Shown here in pieces: positions 6,358 to 13,362 of a stretch of 24,781 bases of DNA. The notes under the pieces are model-generated. The model was not told the origin of the DNA and did not search any database. It saw nothing but the letters and a program-made list of their open reading frames with translations. The translations under genes and the position numbers were made by a program. Positions within the stretch are counted from its first letter, which is position 1; every line of letters starts with the position of its first letter. The stretch is from Oscillospiraceae bacterium. Lineage in GTDB: Bacteria > Bacillota > Clostridia > Oscillospirales > Acutalibacteraceae. The DNA lies in NCBI GenBank assembly GCA_003517915.1, contig DOZQ01000107.1, positions 17,685 to 42,465 on the forward strand, in the 5' to 3' direction.

Positions 6358-7203
6358 TCAGCCAAATAACTTCCCGTAATCGGCAAGTATAGATTCAAAC
6401 CGAACGCCCATGCGCGGGCCTGTGCCGTCTGCCGCTGTCAGTCGGATAGCCGCGCAGGTGTAATCGACTGAGATTCTTGTTGCGTCAGCTAGGTTTCGTC
6501 CGCGCAGTAGCGCACCCAACAGAAAAGAACCAAAAACATCGCCCGTTCCGTGATACATACCATCGATGCGTTTATCCATTATATAATCAATTTGTCCGGT
6601 TTTCGTGTCATAGCAGGCAGCTCCAAGATCATCGCTCCCGAAATATACGCCGGTCAGCACCACCTGCTTCACGCCTAATCCCGCCAGTGCGTAAAGAAGG
6701 TCGTTTACATCTTTTTCTGTCATGGGTCCGTCCTTATAATCTTGTTCTAACATAAAGGCGGCTTCGGTGCGGTTTGGAATAACGATGTCGGCGTGTCCGC
6801 AGCGTTTTGCCATACCCTTGACATGATCCATCGTAAAAAGGCTGTATAGCTTGCCGTGATCTGCCATGACTGGATCGACCATAATCAGAGTTTCAGGTGT
6901 CCTAAACATTTTAAAAATATCTTGTACAATGTCGATTTGGCTGAGCGATCCCAAGTACCCGCTGTAAAAAGCGTCAAAGCTGATATTCTCCTTTTTCCAG
7001 TGATCGGCTATGGGGCGCATATCATCGGTGAGATCGCGGAAGGTAAATCCTTCAAATCCTCCCGTATGCGTGGAAAGCACGGCTGTGGGCATGACCGAGC
7101 ATTCCACCCCTGCGGCAGAGATAATAGGCAAAGCTACCGTAAGAGAGCATTTCCCAACTCCCGATATATCGTGTATGGCCCCGACTCTTTTTAATTGTTT
7201 CAT
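6358..7203 (-). CDS. pdxY: Pyridoxal/pyridoxamine kinase (PdxY-like, ribokinase fold)
   Basis: A 281-residue PfkB/ribokinase-fold protein. It opens with RVGAIHDISGVGKCSLTVAL, the substrate-side motif of bacterial PdxY/PdxK, and has the anion-hole and catalytic motif GTGDVFGS with Asp222 as base. It would phosphorylate pyridoxal, pyridoxamine or pyridoxine to feed PLP, the cofactor of MalY, CysK, MccA and MccB encoded around it. It follows larE by 14 bases and is part of the malY operon. An alternative in this fold is hydroxymethylpyrimidine kinase, but the N-terminal motif points to the pyridoxal group. Exact vitamer preference cannot be read from sequence. Confidence 0.88.
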   Translation of the reverse strand: MKQLKRVGAIHDISGVGKCSLTVALPIISAAGVECSVMPTAVLSTHTGGFEGFTFRDLTDDMRPIADHWKKENISFDAFYSGYLGSLSQIDIVQDIFKMFRTPETLIMVDPVMADHGKLYSLFTMDHVKGMAKRCGHADIVIPNRTEAAFMLEQDYKDGPMTEKDVNDLLYALAGLGVKQVVLTGVYFGSDDLGAACYDTKTGQIDYIMDKRIDGMYHGTGDVFGSFLLGALLRGRNLADATRISVDYTCAAIRLTAADGTGPRMGVRFESILADYGKLFG

Positions 7204-7217
7204 TTTCTGTAACTCCT

Positions 7218-8033
7218 TTATTGATTTTGATTGATAGTTTCGTTCATACTGCCCGTGCGGTATCCCAACAGGTCTAACGCGACATAAGCGAATCCAATTT
7301 GCTTGAATGTGGTATAAATCTTTTCACGCAGGGCTAGAGTGTTTAGCAACCGGAAGCCGTCTGGATCGGTTTCGATACGGGCTAAATTCCCATGATAGCG
7401 AACTCTGACTTGCTGGAAGCCCATATCCAAAAGAAATTGTTCCGCCTGGTCAATCATGGACAGCCGTTCAGCGGTGATGCTCTCCCCGTATGGAAAACGG
7501 GACGACAGGCAAGCGAAGGACTGTTTGTTCCATGTGGACAATCCTATCTCTTTAGAAAGCTTCCGGATTTCCTGTTTGCTCAGCCCCGCAAAGCGCAAAG
7601 GACTTTTAACGTCCTGCTCCCGCATGGCAATCAGCCCCGGACGGTAATCTCCATTGTCGTCTATATTGGAGCCTTCCACCACATTTTTGATACCCTGTTT
7701 ACGCGCCACCGTCCATATCTTTGTAAACAGTTCATTTTTACACAAATAACATCGGTTCAGAGGATTTTGCGAAAACCCCTCAATGTCCAATTCTTCCGAA
7801 TCGCAGATGAAGTGGCATATCCCTTCTTTTTTACAGAAGTCCGCATCCTCCTTCAACTCCCGTTCGGGAAAAGAACAGGAGCGAGCGGTCACAGCGATGA
7901 CACGGCTGCCTAAAACCTCACGCGCCGTTTTAAGTAAAAAGGTTGAATCCACCCCGCCCGAAAAAGCGATGGCGACACTATCAAGCTCACACAAATATTG
8001 TTTTAACCGTTTATATTTTTCCTCAGTCGTCAT
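7218..8033 (-). CDS. larE: ATP-dependent sacrificial sulfur transferase LarE
   Basis: A 271-residue PP-loop protein. The ATP-binding SGGVDS is at residues 25-30 and the family motif FACLSSRFPYG at 173-183 holds Cys175, equivalent to the cysteine that Lactobacillus plantarum LarE gives up (Cys176) to build the nickel-pincer cofactor of lactate racemase. CYLCK at 95-99 is also conserved in many members. No larB, larC or larA is seen in the window, so it may serve a pincer-cofactor enzyme elsewhere or another thiolation. Placement between tcdA and pdxY in a sulfur operon is unusual but fits a protein that consumes its own cysteine sulfur. The start at 8033 is preceded by an AAGGGGGAT-like ribosome site. 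Confidence 0.87.
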   Translation of the reverse strand: MTTEEKYKRLKQYLCELDSVAIAFSGGVDSTFLLKTAREVLGSRVIAVTARSCSFPERELKEDADFCKKEGICHFICDSEELDIEGFSQNPLNRCYLCKNELFTKIWTVARKQGIKNVVEGSNIDDNGDYRPGLIAMREQDVKSPLRFAGLSKQEIRKLSKEIGLSTWNKQSFACLSSRFPYGESITAERLSMIDQAEQFLLDMGFQQVRVRYHGNLARIETDPDGFRLLNTLALREKIYTTFKQIGFAYVALDLLGYRTGSMNETINQNQ

Positions 8034-8055
8034 CTTGATTATCCCCCTTATCTTC

Positions 8056-8814
8056 TTACATATAACCCGTCAAGTCTTTGACCACTTCTCCCGCGATGAT
8101 CAGTCCAACAATCGAAGGAACAAAAGCGTTACTACCTGGAATCTGTCGCCTATGCGTGCATTTGCGTACCGTTCCGGGCGGACATACACAACCGGTTTTA
8201 CAGTTTGTCAGCATATCCTCCTTGGGCGTGATAGGCGGTTCCTTCGAATACACGACTTTTAATTTTGGAATGGCATGTTTACGAAGCTCATGCCGCATAA
8301 CCTTCGCAAGAGGACAACCTGAAGTGGTGTAAATATCAGCCACTTCAAAAGCGGTTGCGTCGACCTTATTTCCTGCGCCCATGGAACTGATGATTGGAAC
8401 GCTGCACTCATTGGCCTTGCGTGCAAGCTCGATCTTCCCGGAGACTGTATCAATGGCATCAATAATGTAGTCATATTGTGACAAGTCAATCTGCGCAGAT
8501 GTGTCAGGTACATAAAACATTTTATATGTATTGACTGTCGCTTCCGGATTGATTTCTATTATGCGTTCCATGGCGATGTCCACTTTGTGCTTTCCGACTG
8601 TTTTTCTTGTGGCGTGTATCTGACGGTTGATGTTGGTTAGGCATACCTTGTCATCATCAAACAGATCCAATTTGCCGACGCCGCTCCGGGCCAATGCTTC
8701 CACAGCGTAGCCGCCGACACCGCCAATACCGAAGACAGCCACTTTAGCATCATACAGCGTTGTCATACCGTCCTTACCAAATATTAATTGAGATCTTGAA
8801 AATGGACTGATCAT
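8056..8814 (-). CDS. tcdA: tRNA threonylcarbamoyladenosine dehydratase TcdA (ThiF/E1-like)
   Basis: A 252-residue E1-like protein with the nucleotide-binding GIGGVGG at residues 29-35 and NINRQIHA at about 61-68, both typical of the ThiF/MoeB/TcdA fold. The C-terminal part (CVCPPGTVRKCTHRRQIPGS, then FVPSIVGLIIAGEVVKDL) matches TcdA/CsdL. I use the ATG at 8812-8814 with AAAGGAG upstream because the longer frame runs into nadA. TcdA adenylates and cyclises t6A at position 37 of ANN-decoding tRNAs to ct6A, and in E. coli works with the cysteine desulfurase CsdA-CsdE. Here it is 20 bases after nadA and 22 bases before larE, so it is expressed with sulfur genes. A different E1 function is possible but less likely. 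Confidence 0.87.
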   Translation of the reverse strand: MISPFSRSQLIFGKDGMTTLYDAKVAVFGIGGVGGYAVEALARSGVGKLDLFDDDKVCLTNINRQIHATRKTVGKHKVDIAMERIIEINPEATVNTYKMFYVPDTSAQIDLSQYDYIIDAIDTVSGKIELARKANECSVPIISSMGAGNKVDATAFEVADIYTTSGCPLAKVMRHELRKHAIPKLKVVYSKEPPITPKEDMLTNCKTGCVCPPGTVRKCTHRRQIPGSNAFVPSIVGLIIAGEVVKDLTGYM

Positions 8815-8834
8815 TTGTGCCTCTGCTCCTTTAG

Positions 8835-9755
8835 CTATAGCGCGCCCAATTCTATCATCTTGTCGATACACACTCTCGCATCGGCTATGGTTGATTCATC
8901 CAATGCAATTTCTTCGCCGCCCCTGCCGTTTACGCAGTTCAAAACATCAATCAGAGTGGTGATTTTCATATTGGGACACAATAATTTTTGTGATAGGCAG
9001 TAAAATCTCTTATCAGGGCAACGGTATTGCAAGTGTTCCGCGATACTCATTTCCGTTCCGATGATGAAATCCCGATCTTCCGAATTCACAGCATAATCCA
9101 TGATAGCAGAGGTCGAACCAACAAAATCGGCAAGGCTGACAACCTCCGGAACACACTCGGGGTGAACAAGTAATTTCGCACCGGGATGAAGTTCTTTCGC
9201 TTTTTTTACATTGGCGGTGGTTACCACGGCATGAATCGGACAGCCGCCGTGTAACAGTTTAATGTTTTTATTTGGTAGCTGTGATGCGACATACGCGCCC
9301 AAATTGCAGTCGGGCAGGAACAGGATGTTGTTATTCGTTATCTTATCGACTATCTTCACAGCGGAGGAGGATGTGACGCACACATCACAAACCGTCTTCA
9401 GGTCGGCAGTGGTATTAATATAAGCAACGACGGTGTAATCCGGATATTGTTTTTTTACTGTTCCGATCAGTTCTTTATCCATCTGCTCCGCCATTGGGCA
9501 TCCAGCAGACGGGTTGACCAGCAGCACAGTCTTATCCGGCGCAAGAATTTTTACCGTTTCGGCCATGAAGCGAACGCCGCACATGATAACGGTTTTTTGA
9601 CTGACTTTGCTTGCCGCAACGCTCAGCTGAAACGAATCACCTGTGAAATCAGCGATTTCGATGATCTCCTGCGCCTGATAGCTGTGCGCCAGTATACAGA
9701 TGTCCCGTTCACTTTTTATGCTTCGTATCGTTTCCTGTGTTTCATGAATGATCAT
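8835..9755 (-). CDS. nadA: Quinolinate synthase A
   Basis: A 306-residue NadA, the usual size of the short form. The three [4Fe-4S] ligand cysteines are recognisable at Cys86 (NPSAGCPMAEQ), Cys172 (HGGCPIH) and Cys260 (KLLCPNMK), spaced 86 and 88 residues as in studied NadA. It condenses iminoaspartate with dihydroxyacetone phosphate to quinolinate for NAD synthesis. nadB and nadC, its normal neighbours, are absent. Its start overlaps the malY stop (ATGA), so it is translationally coupled to a cystathionine beta-lyase. The reason for this pairing is not obvious; both need sulfur supply (iron-sulfur cluster) and share the Rrf2-type operator upstream of malY. Confidence 0.94.
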   Translation of the reverse strand: MIIHETQETIRSIKSERDICILAHSYQAQEIIEIADFTGDSFQLSVAASKVSQKTVIMCGVRFMAETVKILAPDKTVLLVNPSAGCPMAEQMDKELIGTVKKQYPDYTVVAYINTTADLKTVCDVCVTSSSAVKIVDKITNNNILFLPDCNLGAYVASQLPNKNIKLLHGGCPIHAVVTTANVKKAKELHPGAKLLVHPECVPEVVSLADFVGSTSAIMDYAVNSEDRDFIIGTEMSIAEHLQYRCPDKRFYCLSQKLLCPNMKITTLIDVLNCVNGRGGEEIALDESTIADARVCIDKMIELGAL

Positions 9756-10924
9756 ATCTTGACGCCCCCAATGGCGAATTTTAAACTACCGACAGCCTGC
9801 TCCAGCGTTTTTCTTGGGCAGGCGATATTCATACGCATAAATCCCGATCCGCTTTTTCCGAAGGTCACTCCCTTATGCAGTTTGAGCCTTGCCTTTTTAA
9901 TGAAAAAGCTGTTTAATTCGGCGTCACTTAGCATAAGCTTGCGGCAATCCAGCCACATTAAATAGGTTCCCTCCGGCTGGATCAGTTCTATAATGCCGTC
10001 CGTTTCTGCCAGCGATTTTTGCAGATAAGCGATATTCCCTTCTAAATAAGCTATCAACTCATCCCGCCAATCTTGCCCATACATATAGGCCGTCTTTGTC
10101 GCGGCCAGTCCCGCAGTATTCAATAACAGATAACCTGTTTTACGATATTCCTTCAAAAATACTGACCGCAACTTCGTGTTAGATATAAAGATATTGGCTG
10201 TCTGCAAACCCGCCAGATTAAAGGTTTTCATAGGTGAGGTGCAGGTGATCGTTATATTGGCAAGCGCAGATGACACATCCGCAAAAACCGTGTGGCGGTG
10301 ACCGCTGAAAACAAAATCAGAATGGATTTCATCAGATATCACATATGCGCCGTGTTTCAGGCAGATTTCACCTATGCGAGACAGCTCATTCTTTGTCCAT
10401 ACTCTTCCAACCGGATTGTGTGGAGAGCAGAGGACAAAAAGTTTTATATGGTTCTTCTTGATTTTTTCTTCAAAATCCTCAAAGTCAATTTTGTATTTCC
10501 TGCCATCAAAACGCAGTTCATTGACGATGATTCTGCGATTATTACTGCATATGATTTCCATAAACGGATAATAAACCGGCTGTTGTATCAATACGGAATC
10601 ACCTTCGTCTGTTAAAGCCCTTATCGCGGCGGCAATTGAGAAGATCACGCCGGGTGTTCGGATATTCCACGCAGGCTTTGCTTCCCAGCCAAAATTTCGC
10701 CTGTACCATTCGCAAACAGCAAGATCGTAGCTTTCATCGGGGTCAGTGTATCCGAATATCCCATGCTGTGTGACAGCCAAAAGTGCTTCGGTCACCTGCT
10801 CCGGTGCTTTGAAATCCATATCCGCAACCCACATTGGGATTACACCGGATTCACCCGAACGCAAGGTGTGTTTCACCGAACCGGTATGTTCACGGTCAAT
10901 GATTTTATCAAAAACAGACAGCAT
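9752..10924 (-). CDS. malY: MalY/PatB-type cystathionine beta-lyase / C-S lyase
   Basis: A 390-residue fold-type I PLP enzyme of the MalY/PatB group. The N-terminal half has IPMWVADMDFKAPEQV, the family signature; SPHNPVGR (about 167-174) and SDEIHSDF (about 197-204) are cofactor-binding motifs; Lys233 in SPMKTFNLAG is the PLP lysine. Members split cystathionine to homocysteine, pyruvate and ammonia, and some act on cysteine or other thioethers. It is first in a six-gene minus-strand operon with nadA, tcdA, larE, pdxY and mtnN. The promoter carries an Rrf2-type operator and is divergent from cysK. AAGGGAG precedes the ATG. Whether it works in methionine synthesis or as a cysteine desulfhydrase is not decided by sequence. 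Confidence 0.9.
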   Translation of the reverse strand: MLSVFDKIIDREHTGSVKHTLRSGESGVIPMWVADMDFKAPEQVTEALLAVTQHGIFGYTDPDESYDLAVCEWYRRNFGWEAKPAWNIRTPGVIFSIAAAIRALTDEGDSVLIQQPVYYPFMEIICSNNRRIIVNELRFDGRKYKIDFEDFEEKIKKNHIKLFVLCSPHNPVGRVWTKNELSRIGEICLKHGAYVISDEIHSDFVFSGHRHTVFADVSSALANITITCTSPMKTFNLAGLQTANIFISNTKLRSVFLKEYRKTGYLLLNTAGLAATKTAYMYGQDWRDELIAYLEGNIAYLQKSLAETDGIIELIQPEGTYLMWLDCRKLMLSDAELNSFFIKKARLKLHKGVTFGKSGSGFMRMNIACPRKTLEQAVGSLKFAIGGVKI

Positions 10925-10960
10925 GATGTTTCTCCCTTTTCTCTCAATAACATATCATAC

Positions 10961-10976
10961 ACATATGTTTTATAAG
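10961..10976 (-). promoter_or_regulatory. Rrf2-type operator at the malY promoter
   Basis: Minus strand CTTATAAAACATATGT, touching the end of the malY -10 box and extending across the expected start site. It contains the AAACATATGT core. Same geometry as metQ and lysR. Confidence 0.65.
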
Positions 10977-11003
10977 ATTATCACGTTTTGCCCAAAAAGT
11001 CAA
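10975..11003 (-). promoter_or_regulatory. malY operon promoter
   Basis: Minus strand TTGACT (10998-11003), 17 bases, TAATCT (10975-10980). The -35 box is five of six; the -10 is weaker, and GATAAT shifted two bases upstream is an alternative with a short spacer. The start site would be near 10968. Confidence 0.55.
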
Positions 11004-11056
11004 TGCAAAAATTCAAGCGGGAAATTTAAGTGAAGAAAGAATTTTAAAAAAGGGAC

Positions 11057-11085
11057 TTGACATTTGAGAAACAACTGCATATAAT
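11057..11085 (+). promoter_or_regulatory. cysK promoter, consensus sigma-A type
   Basis: Perfect TTGACA (11057-11062), 17-base spacer and perfect TATAAT (11080-11085). The transcript would start near 11092 and carry a leader of about 150 bases. No other convincing promoter is seen between cysK and mccA, so this one may drive all six genes. Confidence 0.85.
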
Positions 11086-11088
11086 ACT

Positions 11089-11104
11089 TAGTAAACATGT
11101 ATGT
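11089..11104 (+). promoter_or_regulatory. Rrf2-type operator at the cysK promoter
   Basis: TAGTAAACATGTATGT, four bases downstream of the -10 box. It shares TAGTAAACAT with the rrf2 site, with a two-base expansion in the ATATGT half. The stretch from the -10 box to 11113 aligns closely with the metQ promoter region. A consensus promoter needs a repressor, which this site could provide. Confidence 0.6.
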
Positions 11105-11135
11105 GTTATATGGTTAGCGTGGAGGTTATGCTTTA

Positions 11136-11192
11136 ATGCGAAAGTTAAAACGGTATTATTTAAACGGAGGATTGTACCGATGTTGTCGGTAA
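11136..11192 (+). CDS. 18-codon leader peptide ending Cys-Cys-Arg, upstream of cysK
   Basis: GTGGAGG at 11119-11125 precedes ATG at 11136. The product is MRKLKRYYLNGGLYRCCR, ending in consecutive TGT TGT codons, CGG and a TAA stop. The two Cys codons lie in the loop of a perfect 6-bp hairpin (TACCGA 11175-11180, TCGGTA 11186-11191). The frame lies wholly inside the cysK 5' leader, 49 bases before the cysK ATG. Tandem Cys codons next to the stop recall cysteine leader peptides described in Actinobacteria. A second possible small frame with its own GGAGG starts at 11180, inside this one, and overlaps the cysK start out of frame. Regulation by cysteine supply is inferred. Confidence 0.55.
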   Translation: MRKLKRYYLNGGLYRCCR

Positions 11193-11240
11193 GCAGCGCA
11201 ATACAACAAAACATAAACCTATATAAGGAGCGAGTTCATT

Positions 11241-12173
11241 ATGAAAACATATCAAAAAATCACCGATTTGATTGGCGGAACGCCTTTACTGGAGTTGTCT
11301 AATTATGAAAAGGCGCTGGGACTATCATCAACAATTCTTGGCAAACTGGAATACTTTAATCCGGCTGGAAGCGTCAAGGACCGTATCGCCAAAGCGATGA
11401 TCGAGGACGCCGAAGCAAAGGGTCTGTTAAAACCCGATTCTGTCATTATTGAGCCGACCAGCGGCAACACCGGCATTGGCTTGGCCTCTATCGCGGCGGC
11501 TAAAAAATACCGGATTATCTTGACCATGCCGGAAACCATGAGCGTCGAGCGCCGGAACCTGCTTAAAGCCTATGGAGCAGAGCTGGTACTGACAGAAGGT
11601 GCAAAAGGCATGAAGGGCGCTATCGCGAAAGCTGAGGAGCTTGCGGCGGGAATTTCGGGCAGCTTTATCCCAAGCCAGTTCACCAATCAGGCAAACCCAG
11701 CCGTACATAGGGCGACTACCGGCCCTGAAATATGGGGTGATACCGACGGCAAGGTGGACATCTTTATTTCCGGTATCGGAACCGGAGGCACCATTTCAGG
11801 CGCGGGCGGTTATCTTAAAGAGAAAAACCCGAATATTAAAATCATCGCGGTTGAGCCTTCCGCGTCGCCCGTGTTGTCCGAAGGGACACCCGGCCCGCAC
11901 AAGATTCAGGGTATCGGAGCCGGTTTTGTACCGGATACGCTGGATACCAAGATTTATGATGAAATCATTACAGTAACCAACGAAGACGCCTTTGAAACCG
12001 GGCGGGAATTTGCAAAAGCAGAGGGCGTTTTGGTGGGGATTTCCTCCGGCGCTGCTGTTTGGGCGGCGCTTCAGGTTGCGAAACGTCCGGAGAATGCCGG
12101 AAAAACAATTGTTGTTATCCTGCCGGATACGGGTGAGAGGTATCTCTCTACGCCCATGTTTACAGAAAATTAA
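11241..12173 (+). CDS. cysK: Cysteine synthase A (O-acetylserine sulfhydrylase)
   Basis: A 310-residue fold-type II PLP enzyme. PLP lysine is Lys46 in NPAGSVKDR, the substrate loop TSGNTG is at 73-78 and the phosphate-binding GTGGT loop is near residue 178. It makes cysteine from O-acetylserine and sulfide. In Bacillus and Staphylococcus CysK also forms a complex with the CymR repressor and thereby reports O-acetylserine; the same may hold with the Rrf2 protein here. It has a consensus promoter with operator, a Cys-Cys leader frame upstream and TAAGGAGCG as ribosome site. Twelve bases after its stop begins another, Cys-rich leader frame, so cysK is expected to be read independently of the genes behind that attenuator. 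Confidence 0.95.
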   Translation: MKTYQKITDLIGGTPLLELSNYEKALGLSSTILGKLEYFNPAGSVKDRIAKAMIEDAEAKGLLKPDSVIIEPTSGNTGIGLASIAAAKKYRIILTMPETMSVERRNLLKAYGAELVLTEGAKGMKGAIAKAEELAAGISGSFIPSQFTNQANPAVHRATTGPEIWGDTDGKVDIFISGIGTGGTISGAGGYLKEKNPNIKIIAVEPSASPVLSEGTPGPHKIQGIGAGFVPDTLDTKIYDEIITVTNEDAFETGREFAKAEGVLVGISSGAAVWAALQVAKRPENAGKTIVVILPDTGERYLSTPMFTEN

Positions 12174-12185
12174 CGGAGGCTTTTT

Positions 12186-12311
12186 ATGAATCATACCGGT
12201 ATATCAGGCTATCATGTCAATCAAATCAGCGCGTGTTGTTCTTGTAGGAACAGCACTGCCTGCTGTTGCCATGCGTTGCCTGATGATTCGCCGGGTGTAT
12301 CTCAAAGCTGA
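12186..12311 (+). CDS. 41-residue Cys-rich leader peptide (attenuator peptide) upstream of the methyltransferase-metK-luxS operon
   Basis: A short frame with CGGAGG at 12174-12179 and ATG at 12186. Codons 16-28 read ACCSCRNSTACCC: six Cys codons in twelve (17, 18, 20, 26, 27, 28). These codons overlap a hairpin formed by AACAGCA (12249-12255) and TGCTGTT (12261-12267). Downstream codons 34-36 contain GATTCGC, which can pair with GCGAATC at 12349-12355 inside the left arm of a 15-bp terminator-like hairpin. This is the order expected of a translation-coupled attenuator: control codons, pause hairpin, antiterminator, terminator. Ribosomes short of Cys-tRNA would stall at the Cys block and leave the antiterminator free. 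No known family is recognised; the logic is inferred from sequence and the pathway downstream. Confidence 0.72.
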   Translation: MNHTGISGYHVNQISACCSCRNSTACCCHALPDDSPGVSQS

Positions 12312-12337
12312 ACAAAATAACCGAAACTATTTTGTAT

Positions 12338-12406
12338 AAGCGGGAATTGCGAATCTCTGCTAAATGCTCCGGAACCGGGCATTGGCGGTCGCAGTTCCCG
12401 CTTTTG
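12338..12406 (+). terminator. Terminator-like hairpin of the cysteine attenuator
   Basis: Left arm AAGCGGGAATTGCGA (12338-12352) and right arm TCGCAGTTCCCGCTT (12389-12403) pair over 15 bp with one U-G. The 36-base loop contains a smaller hairpin (AATGC with GCATT). A short T-run (four T, 12402-12405) follows, so termination would be moderate. The left arm's GCGAATC (12349-12355) can pair instead with GATTCGC at 12285-12291 in the leader frame. It sits 21 bases before the methyltransferase start. Confidence 0.7.
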
Positions 12407-12426
12407 TATTGAAAGGAAAGAGGTTT

Positions 12427-13338
12427 ATGCCAATAAAAAACGGGTATTCAACAGCGGAGATATGCGCCTTCTCCAGAGCGTATCATTCCAATGTCAGCCG
12501 CGGCAAAGTGTTTGACGATTACCTTGCTTATGACCTAATGGGAAAAGAAAATTACGATGAGCTTTACGGATATATCGCGGAGAATGAAATATTTCGCATC
12601 GCTTCAGATAAAACATCAAACACCGCCGAATTCATCAATAATTTGATAACGCCAATCACCCTGCCGCGGATTGGCTTTACCGAAAATAAATTGAAGGCGT
12701 TTGCGGCAGAGTACGGTTCGTGCCAATATGTAATATGCGGCGCAGGGTATGACACCTTTTCGTTCCGCAACAACAACCCGAAAATTGAGATTTTTGAGGT
12801 TGACCATCCGAATATGCAAATATTCAAAAAACAGCGCATAGCGTATTTACAATGGAATGTTCCCCGCAACGTACATTTTGTCGCGGTGGATTTCGAAAAG
12901 GATGATTTTGTCAGCACTCTGCTTGGCGAAGGCTTTGACCCAAACAAAAAAACCTTTTTCAGCATATTGGGCGTCGCCTATTATCTGACGCTGCCGGTTT
13001 TTGCAAAGACCGTTTCATATATCTCACAGGTTGCTTCTCCCGGCAGTATGCTGGTTTTTGATTATCCCGATGAAACTCTCCGTCATAAGTCGTCGGTAAG
13101 CGGTATCTGCAAACTGGCAGCAATGACGGAAAAACTGGGAGAAATTATGCGCGGCGGATATTATGTTGATGATTTATGCGAAGCTTTGCGCTCGGAAAGC
13201 TTCAGGTTAGAAAGCCATTTGGCTCCATCAGATATCGGGGCGTGTTTTTTCGCAGGAAGACCGGATACTCTCCAAGCCATGAGCAATATTTATTTGGTTT
13301 CCGCTGTGAAAAAAGAAGACACGCACTATACAATATAA
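12427..13338 (+). CDS. Class I SAM-dependent methyltransferase, leucine carboxyl methyltransferase-like
   Basis: A 303-residue protein. CGAGYDTFSFR near residue 100 is the SAM-binding loop of the LCMT/TIGR00027-like group and EVDHP after it is the acidic residue for the SAM ribose; the N-terminal ICAFSRAYHS fits the same group. I chose ATG at 12427 with AAGGAAAGAGG before it; the longer frame would start inside the attenuator hairpin. Substrate is unknown. It is the first gene after the attenuator and precedes metK and luxS. In Bacillus subtilis a methyltransferase (YrrT) also heads the mtnN-mccA-mccB operon, but of a different type. A methyl sink that turns SAM into SAH so methionine sulfur can flow to cysteine is a reasonable inference. 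Confidence 0.8.
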   Translation: MPIKNGYSTAEICAFSRAYHSNVSRGKVFDDYLAYDLMGKENYDELYGYIAENEIFRIASDKTSNTAEFINNLITPITLPRIGFTENKLKAFAAEYGSCQYVICGAGYDTFSFRNNNPKIEIFEVDHPNMQIFKKQRIAYLQWNVPRNVHFVAVDFEKDDFVSTLLGEGFDPNKKTFFSILGVAYYLTLPVFAKTVSYISQVASPGSMLVFDYPDETLRHKSSVSGICKLAAMTEKLGEIMRGGYYVDDLCEALRSESFRLESHLAPSDIGACFFAGRPDTLQAMSNIYLVSAVKKEDTHYTI

Positions 13339-13362
13339 CCATTGCAAAGAAAGGGATTTTTT

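Noticed and set aside
10325..10350. ACATATG-containing match inside malY as a further Rrf2 site
   Set aside because: It lies within the coding region, lacks the AAACATATGT core and flanking TA-rich half, and is not near a promoter.
12309..12340. Separate promoter for the methyltransferase operon (TGAACA ... TATAAG)
   Set aside because: The spacing is 20 bases and the -35 match is poor; the TATAAG overlaps the terminator arm.
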